59,331 bases of DNA, from contig JADYYE010000078.1 in assembly GCA_020853815.1 (NCBI GenBank), forward strand, positions 1 through 59,331, given 5' to 3'. This document shows, one piece after another, positions 24,984-33,817 of the stretch. Position numbers and translations under genes: made by a program. Positions within the stretch are counted from its first letter, which is position 1, and each line of letters opens with the position of its first letter. Source of the DNA: Phycisphaerales bacterium (GTDB lineage Bacteria; Planctomycetota; Phycisphaerae; Phycisphaerales; UBA1924). The notes below the pieces were generated by a model that was not told the origin of the DNA, made no database searches, and saw only the letters and a list, made by a program, of their open reading frames with translations.

Positions 24984-26414
24984 CTACGGCCTTTGGCGAC
25001 GCGGCGTCATGCGGTCGATGAAGAGAATGCCGTCGTACGCCTTGGGCCATGACGTCTGGGACGACACCGGCTGCTGCTGGTTGATCCGCCCGGGGCGGGG
25101 CTGGTTCAGCCAGTGCGACGCCTCGTCTCGCACCGGGCGAAGGTCGAGGAAGCACGAGGGCGAGCCGGCGGCGTGGAGCAGTTCCTCCATCGAGCCCGGT
25201 TCGGCGGCGGCGTAGTCGATCGGCGGATTGCCCAGCCACGACCAGGTGCCCGAGTGCGCCATGACACCGAGCACGTAGGCCTTGTCGCCGAGGGCTTGCT
25301 TGAGGGCACGCCCGGTGGAGTCCATGACGTTGAGAGGCCGCCCACGGCTGTCGGTCTGCGCGTTGGCGGGAAGGTCCGCGCCGCCGATGTTGACCAGCCC
25401 GGTCACGCCGACAAAGAGGTGCGCGTTGTGGCACCAGACGATGAGCTTGCGATCGGGGTATCGCTCGCGAGCGAGCCATAGGAGCACCTCGGCGTTGGCG
25501 GCCTCGCGCACGTTGTAGGCCCAGCGGAAATCCTCTCCCGACTGGGACTGCTGAAACTTCTCGTTGGCGGCCATCATCTCGCCGAAGGCGACGGCGTTGT
25601 CGAGGCAGCGCTGGCGATAGCCGTACTCACGCTCGCCGATGGCCGCGACAACCTCGGCACGGCGCGAGCGATGGGCCTCCGCGAGCGACGGCGCGAGCGT
25701 GCGCAAAGCCTGGTCGATGCGACGCTGTTCCGCCTGTGGGTCGGCGGCCTGGGACATCTTGCGGGCGTCGGCGAAGAGCGATTCGAGGTATGTCTTGATC
25801 TCGCTGCTGATGACGAGCGGGTCGGAGAGCCACTCGGCGAAGGTCGGATACATCGACCACCCGGCCGTACCGGAGTTCTGAATGTCAAAGCCCGACATGC
25901 GCAATCGGCGGGCGGTGTTCTGGGTTGATCGCGCGTACTCAAAGACAGGGAACGACTCGACGCCCTGCGACCAGTGGCTGAACACGCCCATGCGGGCCAC
26001 GTTGGCGATCGGTTTATCGCCGGCGAGCGCGTCGTTCATCTCCTCGCAATCGAAGAGACCCGATTCCCACACCAGCACCTCGAAGCCCATCTCTTGGTGC
26101 AAGAACTTTACGAGGCGGACCTTGAGCGCAAAGGCCTCGGCGTCGCCGTGCGTCAGTTCGCCCATAAGCACCATGGTCGAATCGCCGACCGCGGCTTTGA
26201 GGGACGCGAGGTCCTTCAAGTCGTCGGGCTCGCCGGGCGAGATCGAGATCGGCGCCGCGTGGGCGCGGAGCCAGTCGACCTGGGTCCGGTCGGGAGCGGC
26301 CGGGGAAGGCTGGGCCGTCGCTGGCGCGGCCTGCTGCGCCGGGCACGATGGCGCCAGGAGGAATGAGAGAACGCAGAGCCCCGCGCGGGCGACCAGTGAC
26401 GATGGACCAGGCAT
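24984..26414 (-). CDS. Exported erythromycin-esterase-family protein
   Basis: A 476-residue protein. Residues 1-25 look like a signal peptide (hydrophobic core CVLSFLLAPS). The body matches the erythromycin esterase/EreA-like family: MGELTHGDAEAF near 84-95 with Glu86, His89 and Glu93, VWESG near 115-119, and a later WCHNAHLFVG block with the second conserved His. Known members hydrolyse macrolide lactones, but many have unknown substrates, and resistance should not be assumed. ATG at 26414 follows GGAG; the open frame to 26498 crosses a promoter. It lies 141 bases upstream of pdhA in the same direction. Confidence 0.8.
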   Translation of the reverse strand: MPGPSSLVARAGLCVLSFLLAPSCPAQQAAPATAQPSPAAPDRTQVDWLRAHAAPISISPGEPDDLKDLASLKAAVGDSTMVLMGELTHGDAEAFALKVRLVKFLHQEMGFEVLVWESGLFDCEEMNDALAGDKPIANVARMGVFSHWSQGVESFPVFEYARSTQNTARRLRMSGFDIQNSGTAGWSMYPTFAEWLSDPLVISSEIKTYLESLFADARKMSQAADPQAEQRRIDQALRTLAPSLAEAHRSRRAEVVAAIGEREYGYRQRCLDNAVAFGEMMAANEKFQQSQSGEDFRWAYNVREAANAEVLLWLARERYPDRKLIVWCHNAHLFVGVTGLVNIGGADLPANAQTDSRGRPLNVMDSTGRALKQALGDKAYVLGVMAHSGTWSWLGNPPIDYAAAEPGSMEELLHAAGSPSCFLDLRPVRDEASHWLNQPRPGRINQQQPVSSQTSWPKAYDGILFIDRMTPRRQRP

Positions 26415-26444
26415 ATTGCGGCTCCAATCGCGCGACCAACGACA

Positions 26445-26473
26445 AGTGTAGTAGAAAAACACCGAGACCGCAA
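26445..26473 (-). promoter_or_regulatory. Candidate promoter of the esterase-family gene
   Basis: On the minus strand TTGCGG (26468-26473), 17 bases, then TACACT (26445-26450). A start near 26438 gives a leader of about 24 bases containing GGAG before the ATG at 26414. Confidence 0.55.
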
Positions 26474-26510
26474 GGGGTCGCCGGGCTCCGACAATCATTT
26501 CGCGCGGGCG

Positions 26511-28667
26511 TTACTTCTTGGTCGCCGGGAACGTGCCGTTGGGCTGGACGAAGAGGGCCTGCGTGACCTTGCCCGCCTCGTCGGCCTTGAAGACTACGTC
26601 GTATCCGGAGAGACCCTTGAGCGAGAACGCGCCCGGGTGCTTGGCGATCAGCTCAAACTCCGGCTGCCCCGGGATCGACGCGACGAGCGTGCTGCCGCGC
26701 AGCTCCACCTTGACAGTCTGCGGCCCGAGCACGTACTCGCCCGCGAACGGCGCGAGGTACGCCGACTCGCTCAGCTTCTTGTCGGGGAGCTTCTTGAAAT
26801 AGACCTCGTCGGTGGTCGGATCGACATTGATGCGGATCGATTCAACCCAGCCGTCGACGCCCGTGACGAACGAGAGCTTGGTGCCCTCGAAGACGGGGTC
26901 ATTTTCGTCCTTGCCGATGGCGAAGGTGTCGAAGTGAACGTGCTCGAGAGGACCGGGGATGCTGTTGTACAGGAGCTTGAGTGCTCCGGCGGACTCGGTG
27001 ATTGTGATCGTGCCGTAGCCCTCGTCGAAGTATTCGCCGGCGTACTCGGCGGGCGGGTGGAGCATGGGGGCGTTGTCGCGCTTGGTGAGGTTCTTGGCGG
27101 CCTTGGATTGCTCCACCTGGGCCTTGACGGCCGCGATCTCGCGCAGCGACTCGGAACTCCGGTCGCGCTGTTCCAGCCCGAGCAGTCGCTCATAGATGTT
27201 GGCGACCGCCAGCCCCCCGAGGGGATTGCCGTTCAGGTTGGTGAGGGCCACCACGCCGATGTTTTCCTCGGGGAGAAATGAGACCAGAGCCGAGAAGCCG
27301 TCGATGTTGCCGCCGTGGTGAACGCGCCGGTGCCCGCGGAAGACATCGGTGAACCAGCCGAGCGCGTAGGCCTGCCCGTGGACATCCTTGTTGCCGGACT
27401 CGCCGCCGCCGGGGAGCGAGATGCGCGAGGTGTGGAGGTCGTCGAGCGTGGCCTTCTGGAGCAGCTTCTTGCCCTCGTATGTGCCGTCGGAGAGGTGGTA
27501 GATGACCCACCTGGCCATCTCTTCGGCGCTGGAGTTGATGGAGCCCGCGGGGCCCATGGTGCTGATATCGCGGAAGGGGATCGCGACGACCTTGTCGTCT
27601 CGCTCGGCGTACGGGAGCGAGAAATCGCTCGCGTTCTGCATCTCTTTCACGGAGAAGTTCGAGTTGTTCATGCTCAGCGGCGTGAAGATGCGCTCGCGGA
27701 CATTGTCCTCCCACGACTTGCCCGTGAGCTTCTCGGCCATCCAACCGGCGGTCAGGAACATGAAGTTGTTGTACTGCCAGTCGGTGCGAAAATCCTTGCT
27801 GGGCTTCAGGTACGCCAGTCGCTTGACCAGCTCGTCGCGCGACGCCGACGAGTTGTACCACGACAGGTCGTGGCGAGGCAGGCCCGAACGGTGCGTCACC
27901 AGGTCGAGGGGCGTGATGAGCTGCGTCACGCCCTTGTCATGCAGACGGAACGTCGCGGCGAAGTTGATGACGGGCTTGTCCCATTCCAGCTTGTGCTCGT
28001 CGACCAGCTGCGCCAGCACGAATGTCGTGAACGCCTTGGTCGAGGAGCCGATCGCAAAGAGCGTTTGCGGCGTGACGGGCTGCTTTTTCTCGACGTCCCG
28101 CAGGCCCGAGCAATATGTTGCGAGCACCTTGCCGTCTTTCACGATCGCGATCGAGCACCCCGGAACCTTCCACGCCTCGCGGGTCGTGTCGAGCCACGAC
28201 TGGAAATCTGCGAGCGAATCCTGGGCGGCCTTGGTGATCGCGGCCTCACGCGAGATCGTGAACGGGAATGACCCGCCCGCCTGTGTGAAGGTGCCCGTGA
28301 TCTTCGAGCCGTCGCCGGCGATCGTGCCCTTGAACGTGGGTTCGCCCGGCACGCCGGCGATCTTGAAAGAAACGTCGCTCCCCTTCATGGAAACGTCCGA
28401 GAGCGGCAGGTCCTTGGCGCCCTGCTGGGGGATGGTGATCGTGCCGCTCGGCGTCGTCGCGGTGTCCTTGAGCGTGACCTCAACGTTGAGGCTGGCACCG
28501 GGGAGTTCGATCGAGCCTTTCCAGAGGCCGTCGGCGTCGACGAGGGCGAGGTGCGATTCGGCCACGGCGGGGGTGGTTGCGACCATCGCGACCGGCCATC
28601 CCCGTGCGATGGAAGCGAACGAGGAAGCCGTCAGCAGCGTGACGGCGAGCAGAGCGCGAGCGTTCAT
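26511..28667 (-). CDS. Exported serine hydrolase of the class C beta-lactamase / penicillin-binding fold
   Basis: A 718-residue protein with a signal peptide of about 23 residues. A beta domain fills residues 40-140, followed by the serine-hydrolase fold: SxxK at 208-211 (SSTK, nucleophile Ser208), YxN at 299-301 (YNN), and HHGG near 400 in place of the KTG box, as in many esterase-like members. The C-terminal 200 residues form a further beta domain (DUF3471-like). Such proteins may be peptidases or esterases; antibiotic hydrolysis is not implied. ATG at 28667 follows GTGGAG; a GTG further up (28679) is less likely. A strong terminator lies just upstream, so it is transcribed separately from the acyl-CoA genes. 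Confidence 0.85.
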   Translation of the reverse strand: MNARALLAVTLLTASSFASIARGWPVAMVATTPAVAESHLALVDADGLWKGSIELPGASLNVEVTLKDTATTPSGTITIPQQGAKDLPLSDVSMKGSDVSFKIAGVPGEPTFKGTIAGDGSKITGTFTQAGGSFPFTISREAAITKAAQDSLADFQSWLDTTREAWKVPGCSIAIVKDGKVLATYCSGLRDVEKKQPVTPQTLFAIGSSTKAFTTFVLAQLVDEHKLEWDKPVINFAATFRLHDKGVTQLITPLDLVTHRSGLPRHDLSWYNSSASRDELVKRLAYLKPSKDFRTDWQYNNFMFLTAGWMAEKLTGKSWEDNVRERIFTPLSMNNSNFSVKEMQNASDFSLPYAERDDKVVAIPFRDISTMGPAGSINSSAEEMARWVIYHLSDGTYEGKKLLQKATLDDLHTSRISLPGGGESGNKDVHGQAYALGWFTDVFRGHRRVHHGGNIDGFSALVSFLPEENIGVVALTNLNGNPLGGLAVANIYERLLGLEQRDRSSESLREIAAVKAQVEQSKAAKNLTKRDNAPMLHPPAEYAGEYFDEGYGTITITESAGALKLLYNSIPGPLEHVHFDTFAIGKDENDPVFEGTKLSFVTGVDGWVESIRINVDPTTDEVYFKKLPDKKLSESAYLAPFAGEYVLGPQTVKVELRGSTLVASIPGQPEFELIAKHPGAFSLKGLSGYDVVFKADEAGKVTQALFVQPNGTFPATKK

Positions 28668-28707
28668 CGGATTCTCCACGAGGGCCTCGAAAACCGGCGA
28701 ATTGGGG

Positions 28708-28737
28708 AAAAAAAAGGAGGGGACCGGCGTCCCCTCC
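28708..28737 (-). terminator. Rho-independent terminator of the acyl-CoA dehydrogenase unit
   Basis: On the minus strand GGAGGGGAC (28729-28737), loop GCCG, GTCCCCTCC (28716-28724), then eight T (28708-28715). Perfect 9-bp stem and T-run, 25 bases after the stop of the upstream gene. Confidence 0.9.
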
Positions 28738-28762
28738 GTGGATCGGACTTCGGAAGATCAAT

Positions 28763-30769
28763 TTACCGCGACGCGGCCGACTCGGTTGCGTGCTTGTCGC
28801 CCGGGAACTGCTTGATGCCCGCCTGGCCCGGGACGCGCCCGGTGCCCTTGGCGTTCTGCGAACGCTCGGGGATCGCGAAGAGCTTGTTGGGGAGGGTGTC
28901 GCTGTGCTTGAGGGCGGCGTCGGCGGCGGCCGACATCGACTCGTCCGCGTTCTCGTAGATCGCGCGGAAGCACTCGTGGATCGACAGCTCCGCGAGATCG
29001 AAGAAGTGGATCGCGGCGGCCTTGTCGCGCAGCCACTCGGTGTCCTTGTCGTTGCCCGCGTGGGCACGCATGTCCATGTCGAGCTTGCTGAGCGTACACG
29101 CCCAGGCGTGGAGCCACATCGCGATGTCCGCGATGCGGGCCTGCATGCACTGGCGATCCATGATCTTGACGTCGAGCTTCTTGCTGATCTGCTTGAACTG
29201 ATAGCTGTGCTCGCGGATCAGGCGGCAAAGGCGTTCGCCGATCGGACGAAGCTCGGGAGAGAGCTTGTTGATCTGCGGGAGCTTGCCACGGATGCCCAGG
29301 AAGACCTCGAGCGCCAGCGGGATGGCGCGCCCGAGGAGCTTGAAGTTGAAGACGCCCTTGATCGAGCCCATGAGGTTGGCGATCGCGGAGTTGTCGGGCT
29401 GCACGCCCATGGCGTCGCGGATACCGATCATGTACTCGGCGAGCTGCTTGCCGCCGTAGGCGAAAAGCACGTAGGCCTGCATGACCTCGTTGGCGCCCTC
29501 GACGATGAGGTTGATGCGCGAATCGCGGAAGATGCGCTCGACCTCGTTCTCGGTCATATAGCTCTCGCCGCCCATGATCTGGATCGCGTCGTTGACGACG
29601 CGCCAGCCCATCTCGGAGACGAAGACCTTGCACGCCGCGGTCTCGACCTGGATGTCCTTGTCGTGGCGGTCGAGCATGCCCGTGGTCATGTAGAGCACGG
29701 CATCCATGGCGTAGTCGAGGGCGGCCATGTGCGCGATGCGCTTGCGGACCAGCTCGAAATCGGCCAGCGGGCGCGAGAACTGGAAGCGGGTCGTCGCCCA
29801 CTTGGTCGCCTGGTCGCGGGCGCGGCGAGCGCCGCCCAACATGCCGGCGCTGAGCGTGCATCGCCCATAGTTGAGACACGACAGCGCGATGTTCAGGCCC
29901 TTGCCCTCCTGCCCGAGCAGGTGGGACTTGGGGACGCGGCAGTTGGTGAAGCGGATGCGGGCCTGCCACGTGCCGCGGATGCCGCACTTGCTCCGGTTCT
30001 TCTGGAAGATGTCGATGCCTTCCATGTCGGGCGTGCAGACCAGGGCGGTGACGCGTTCGCTGGTCTTGCCCGTCTTGGGATCGGTGATCTTCTGCTTGGC
30101 CATGACGGTGAACAGGCCGGAGATGGCGCCGGAGGTGGCCCATTTCTTCTCGCCGTTGAGGATGTAGTACTCGCCGTCGGGCGTCTTCTCGCACGTGGTT
30201 TCCTGCCCGCCGGCGTCGCAGCCGACGTTGGGCTCGGAAAGGCAGAACGCGCTCAGCCAGTCCTTGGCCAGGTGTGGGAGCCACTGCTTCTTCTGTTCCT
30301 CATTGCCGAACAGCATGACGGCCTTGCAGCCGATGGACTGGTGGGCCGACACGAGCACGGCCGTGGACCCGCAGTACGAGCCGAGACGCTCGAGGACGCG
30401 GTTGTACGCCGTGATGCCCATGCCTAGCCCGCCGTACTCCTTCGGGATGGTCATGCCGAGCACGCCCATCGAGAAGAGCTTGTCGATCACCCAGCGCGGG
30501 ATCTCCTGGTCCTGGTCGATCGCGACCGCGGGGTGCTCGTTGCGGAGGTATTCATCAAGACGGGCGATGAGCTGATCGCACTCGGCCTGCTCGCGGGCGT
30601 CCTGCGCGGGGTACGGAAAGTACAGCTCCTCGCGCATGTTGCCCCAAAAGAGGTTCTTCACCGCGCCCATCTCGGAAGGGTCCGGCCCGAGCCATGACTC
30701 GGCCTCTTCGATCAGCTTCCGGTCGGCTTCCTTCAGGCCTTTGAGGTTCTTCAGATCGGGGGTCGACAT
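28763..30769 (-). CDS. Acyl-CoA dehydrogenase with C-terminal extension
   Basis: A 668-residue FAD enzyme that introduces the 2,3 double bond into acyl-CoA. Seen: the N-terminal helical domain, CLSEPNVGCDAGGQETTCEK (flavin/substrate binding), ILNGEKKWATSGA, RFQFSRPLADFELVRKRIA, and LIVEGANEVMQAY with the likely catalytic Glu. The normal core is near 380-400 residues; here about 200 more helical residues follow, as in very-long-chain type enzymes. ATG at 30769 follows GGAG. An enoyl-CoA hydratase gene lies 48 bases upstream in the same direction, so the two consecutive steps of beta-oxidation are adjacent. A strong terminator ends the unit. Confidence 0.9.
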   Translation of the reverse strand: MSTPDLKNLKGLKEADRKLIEEAESWLGPDPSEMGAVKNLFWGNMREELYFPYPAQDAREQAECDQLIARLDEYLRNEHPAVAIDQDQEIPRWVIDKLFSMGVLGMTIPKEYGGLGMGITAYNRVLERLGSYCGSTAVLVSAHQSIGCKAVMLFGNEEQKKQWLPHLAKDWLSAFCLSEPNVGCDAGGQETTCEKTPDGEYYILNGEKKWATSGAISGLFTVMAKQKITDPKTGKTSERVTALVCTPDMEGIDIFQKNRSKCGIRGTWQARIRFTNCRVPKSHLLGQEGKGLNIALSCLNYGRCTLSAGMLGGARRARDQATKWATTRFQFSRPLADFELVRKRIAHMAALDYAMDAVLYMTTGMLDRHDKDIQVETAACKVFVSEMGWRVVNDAIQIMGGESYMTENEVERIFRDSRINLIVEGANEVMQAYVLFAYGGKQLAEYMIGIRDAMGVQPDNSAIANLMGSIKGVFNFKLLGRAIPLALEVFLGIRGKLPQINKLSPELRPIGERLCRLIREHSYQFKQISKKLDVKIMDRQCMQARIADIAMWLHAWACTLSKLDMDMRAHAGNDKDTEWLRDKAAAIHFFDLAELSIHECFRAIYENADESMSAAADAALKHSDTLPNKLFAIPERSQNAKGTGRVPGQAGIKQFPGDKHATESAASR

Positions 30770-30817
30770 CGGAAAACTCCGGCAAGCCCGTGCAGGCACG
30801 GGCGGGTCAGGATGGGA

Positions 30818-31729
30818 CTACTTCTTCGCGCTGCGCGCGAAGAAGGCTTCAAGGGCTGCTTTCGCCGGCGCCGTGTGACGCAGGCGCACGAGCTCACGCT
30901 GTTCGACTTCCAAGGCCGTCTTCCAGCCGCGGGTGAGCCCCGCCTCGACCGCGCCCGCGACCGCCGCGGCGGCTTCGGTCTGCGGGAGCTCGTGACGCAC
31001 CGAATCGAGCGACTTCATCACGCCCGCGGCCACTTCGGTGCGACCGATCCAGCGCCACGGCGAGCCATCACGACGCTGCATGGGCGACTTCGCGCCCGTG
31101 CCGCGCAGCTTCACGATCAGGTCGCAGGCGACGTTCCGCAGCGACGCGGCATCCGGCGCGACGGCGTCGAACAGGCCGGCGGCGACCGCCTCGTCAAAGG
31201 TCATGGGCTTGCCCTCCGCGGTCATGCGGATGGCGCGGGCGGGGTCGATGCGCGCGGGGAGCAGGTTCGTGCCGCCCCAGCCCGGGCAGATCGCCAGGCC
31301 CGCTTCAGGCAAGCCGACGGGATAGGGCTTTGCCGTGGGGCACGCGACCAATCCATCGCAGTGCATGGCGAGTTCGAGCCCGCCGCCCAGCGCCGCGCCA
31401 TTGATCGCCGCGACCGTCGGAAACGGGAAATCCGCGAGCATCTGGAAGACACGCGAGGCAAACGCCAGGTACTTGGCGAGTTCCGCGTCGCTGGCGGCCA
31501 TGATCGCGTTGAGATCGGCGCCGGCGACAAAGACCCGCTCGCTCGCGGACGCGAGCACCAGCCCGGAGGTTCCTGCCGGGACGGCGCACAGCGTAGCCTC
31601 CAGGCGCTGGATGAGCTCCAGGTCGAGCACCACGACGGGTTTTCCGGGCTGTTCGAGCGCGACCGTGACGATGCCGGCGTGCGGGCCGGAATCAACGCGA
31701 GTGATCGGGAAGATGATGGGCGTAGTCAT
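30818..31729 (-). CDS. Enoyl-CoA hydratase/isomerase (crotonase) family protein
   Basis: A 303-residue crotonase. Oxyanion-hole segments are VFVAGADLNAIM near 66-77 and INGAALGGGLELAMHCD near 108-124; PVGLPEAGLAICPGWGGTNLLP holds the catalytic Glu region. The C-terminal 90 residues are longer than in plain hydratases and resemble the start of FadB/FadJ-type hydratases. The AGGAG before ATG 31729 abuts the start codon, too close for normal function, and TAACCT lies eight bases upstream, so initiation may be nearly leaderless. The acyl-CoA dehydrogenase gene follows. Confidence 0.85.
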   Translation of the reverse strand: MTTPIIFPITRVDSGPHAGIVTVALEQPGKPVVVLDLELIQRLEATLCAVPAGTSGLVLASASERVFVAGADLNAIMAASDAELAKYLAFASRVFQMLADFPFPTVAAINGAALGGGLELAMHCDGLVACPTAKPYPVGLPEAGLAICPGWGGTNLLPARIDPARAIRMTAEGKPMTFDEAVAAGLFDAVAPDAASLRNVACDLIVKLRGTGAKSPMQRRDGSPWRWIGRTEVAAGVMKSLDSVRHELPQTEAAAAVAGAVEAGLTRGWKTALEVEQRELVRLRHTAPAKAALEAFFARSAKK

Positions 31730-31787
31730 CTCCTGAGAGGTTAGCCCCGCGCGAGGAGATTGTCGGCCTGAATTCTCGCTTGATTGC

Positions 31788-31806
31788 GGGCGAGGCAACC
31801 TCGCCC
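31788..31806. repeat. Perfect hairpin in a divergent intergenic region
   Basis: GGGCGAGG (31788-31795), loop CAA, CCTCGCCC (31799-31806). It lies in the 336-base gap between the crotonase gene (minus) and the zinc-ribbon gene (plus). Apart from this hairpin and a plus-strand promoter I see nothing else in that gap. Confidence 0.6.
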
Positions 31807-31978
31807 CAAGTTTCGAATGGTTCCTAAGCATCTCGGCGTGCGAGCCGAAACTCGTGCGCGATCACCGGGAAACGCGTCCCGCCCGAGTCCATCGGCGAAG
31901 CTCGATTCCTGCCTGTACTCCTCCAAGTTGAACCCGGAGGTCCGGCGCTAGACGGCTGAGCTTGGCATGAAGCTCCTG

Positions 31979-32008
31979 TTGCACGCCTTCGGTCAAAGGC
32001 GATAGGAT
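31979..32008 (+). promoter_or_regulatory. Candidate promoter of the zinc-ribbon membrane protein gene
   Basis: TTGCAC (31979-31984), 18 bases, then TAGGAT (32003-32008). Transcription would begin near 32015, about 50 bases before the proposed TTG start. Confidence 0.45.
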
Positions 32009-32065
32009 GATTTTGGCGAGCGGTTGAGTCCGTTTGCTTCGGGGGTTTGCGTGGGAGAACCGGCC

Positions 32066-32974
32066 TTGAGCGACAAGATCTGCGTGGTGTGCAAGCAGGA
32101 CGTCTCGAACAAGCCCCGGCGGAAGGACCCGGCGGGGAAGTACATCTGCGAGGACTGCGCGAAGAAAGCCGCGGCGCCCGCGTCCAAGGCTAGTGATGCT
32201 CAGTCCACGCCTACGAAGGCGCCCGCGCAACCCGCACCCGCGAATGAGGGCGTCTCCGACGACTTCTGGAATTCCAAGATGCAGCCGATCGGCGGCGCTC
32301 AGACGTGCCCCGGTTGCGGCACGATGATGCCCGGCGGGGCGAAGATCTGTACGCGATGCGGGTTTGACACCGGCACGGGCAAGGCCGTGCGCACGCGCGT
32401 AACGGTGGAGAAAGGATCCTCTGGTGGAGGCAGTTCCAAGGGTGATTTCAAGCTGCCTATCAGCTGGGATGCGATCGCCGGCATCATGGTCGGGCTCATC
32501 GTTATCGCGTGCGTTGCGTCGTTTGTCTGGCCGGGTGCCGTGCTGGCGTTCAACCTTGTGCTGGGCCTGAACAGCTTCTTGGTGTGGCTGATGTTGATCA
32601 TCATCCCGTTCCAGGATAGGCAGAACGGCTGGGGCATTTTCAACATCGTCGCGATGCCCGCAAGCGTCGTTGTCACGATCGCGGTCAACCCGTGCATCGG
32701 GCTGATCGCCATGCTGATCGTTCCGTTCGTATCGTTGTACTACGCGTTCAAGGTGAACGAGCGTTCGAGCCTCCAGCGATTGATCCTGGCCGGGTTCTTT
32801 GGCGGCATCCTGCTTGGTGTGCTTGGCGCGGCGCATGGTCAAGAGGCGATTCTTCGCTCCCTGGGCCTTGATCCCAAGGAGTTCATGACCGATTCGTCCG
32901 GCGCATCGACAAGCCAAACGCCGAAGCCGACTGACTCGGAAAGCACTTCCGAAGGCGATTCGCTCGGGCAATAA
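32066..32974 (+). CDS. Zinc-ribbon multi-pass membrane protein of unknown function
   Basis: A 302-residue protein, function unknown. The N-terminus has two CxxC pairs (CVVC and CEDC within residues 4-31), then a Pro/Ala-rich linker, then a second ribbon CPGCG...CTRCG near 80-100. About four or five membrane helices follow, between residues 130 and 260 (for example GIMVGLIVIACVASFVWPGAVLAF and IGLIAMLIVPFVSLYYAF), and a Ser/Thr-rich acidic tail. No ATG exists at the N-terminus; I place the start at TTG 32066, eight bases after GGGAG and just before the first ribbon. An in-frame TTG at 32024 is the alternative. Similar ribbon-plus-helices proteins are common in planctomycetes. Confidence 0.65.
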   Translation: MSDKICVVCKQDVSNKPRRKDPAGKYICEDCAKKAAAPASKASDAQSTPTKAPAQPAPANEGVSDDFWNSKMQPIGGAQTCPGCGTMMPGGAKICTRCGFDTGTGKAVRTRVTVEKGSSGGGSSKGDFKLPISWDAIAGIMVGLIVIACVASFVWPGAVLAFNLVLGLNSFLVWLMLIIIPFQDRQNGWGIFNIVAMPASVVVTIAVNPCIGLIAMLIVPFVSLYYAFKVNERSSLQRLILAGFFGGILLGVLGAAHGQEAILRSLGLDPKEFMTDSSGASTSQTPKPTDSESTSEGDSLGQ

Positions 32975-32989
32975 CGCAAAGCAAGAACG

Positions 32990-33739
32990 TCAGCTCAGCT
33001 TCGCCCGCAGTCGCTCCTGCGCATCGTGCGTCGAGAGGACGCTCGCCGAAAGTTGCGCGCCGCGTCGGACGATCTCGCGATCCAAGGAGCCGTCGATGGT
33101 GTTGAGCAGGCCCTTGGTGGCGCGGAGCGCCTGGGGCCCGCCGGCCGAGAGCCGCTGCGACAGCGAGATTGTAAACGGCTCCAACTCCGCGAGCGTCGAG
33201 ACGACGTGATCGGCGATGCCGTCGTCGTGGGCTTCCGTGCCGGACATCAGGCCGCCCTTGAGCAGCACGGCCCTAGCCCGCCCCGCGCCGATCTTCCGCA
33301 CCAGCCACGGCGCGACCACCGCGGGGCACACGCCAAGATCGACCTCCGGGAATCCCATCTTGGAATCGGCGTGGGTGACGCACAGGTCGGCGACCGTTGC
33401 CAGCCCGCACCCGCCGCCGATCGCGGCGCCGTTGACCTTTGCGACCGTGACCTGTGGGAGCGTGCGGATCGCGATGGTAAGGTCCGCGAGCGACGAGAGA
33501 AGTTGCAGCGCCAGTTCGTGATTATCAAGCACGGCCTTCAGGTCCATCCCCGCGCAGAACGCCTTGCCCGCGCCCGTCATCACAACCACCGTGACATCGG
33601 CTCGACCGGAAAGTTCATCGACGCGGGCACGAAGGTCGGCCAACAGAGGGATCGAGAGTGCATTCCGCGCGTCCGGGCGGTTGAGCGAGAGCGTCGCGAC
33701 GGGGCCGTGGATTTCGAGTGTGGCGAGTGGTGTGGTCAT
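32990..33739 (-). CDS. Enoyl-CoA hydratase (crotonase family)
   Basis: A 249-residue crotonase of normal length. Seen: RPDARNALS at 21-29, CAGMDLKAVLD near 62 (oxyanion hole), VNGAAIGGGCGLATVADLCV near 101-120, and MGFPEVDLGVCPA near 128-140 with the usual catalytic Glu in FPE. The Cys-rich GVCPAVV form resembles hydratases of leucine or acyl-CoA breakdown (methylglutaconyl-CoA hydratase type), which fits the nearby HMG-CoA lyase, but this is inference. ATG at 33739 has no clear ribosome site. The next gene upstream is a paralogue, 78 bases away in the same direction. Confidence 0.85.
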   Translation of the reverse strand: MTTPLATLEIHGPVATLSLNRPDARNALSIPLLADLRARVDELSGRADVTVVVMTGAGKAFCAGMDLKAVLDNHELALQLLSSLADLTIAIRTLPQVTVAKVNGAAIGGGCGLATVADLCVTHADSKMGFPEVDLGVCPAVVAPWLVRKIGAGRARAVLLKGGLMSGTEAHDDGIADHVVSTLAELEPFTISLSQRLSAGGPQALRATKGLLNTIDGSLDREIVRRGAQLSASVLSTHDAQERLRAKLS

Positions 33740-33817
33740 GGTTGAATCCGTTTGGGCGAGTTGCCGCGGGTCGAAGTTGTCCTTGGGTTCGGGAGGTAAT
33801 CCGAACGATGCGTGGCG

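Noticed and set aside
24984..26414. Macrolide resistance gene
   Set aside because: The protein belongs to the erythromycin-esterase family by motifs, but most members have unknown substrates and there is no resistance context.
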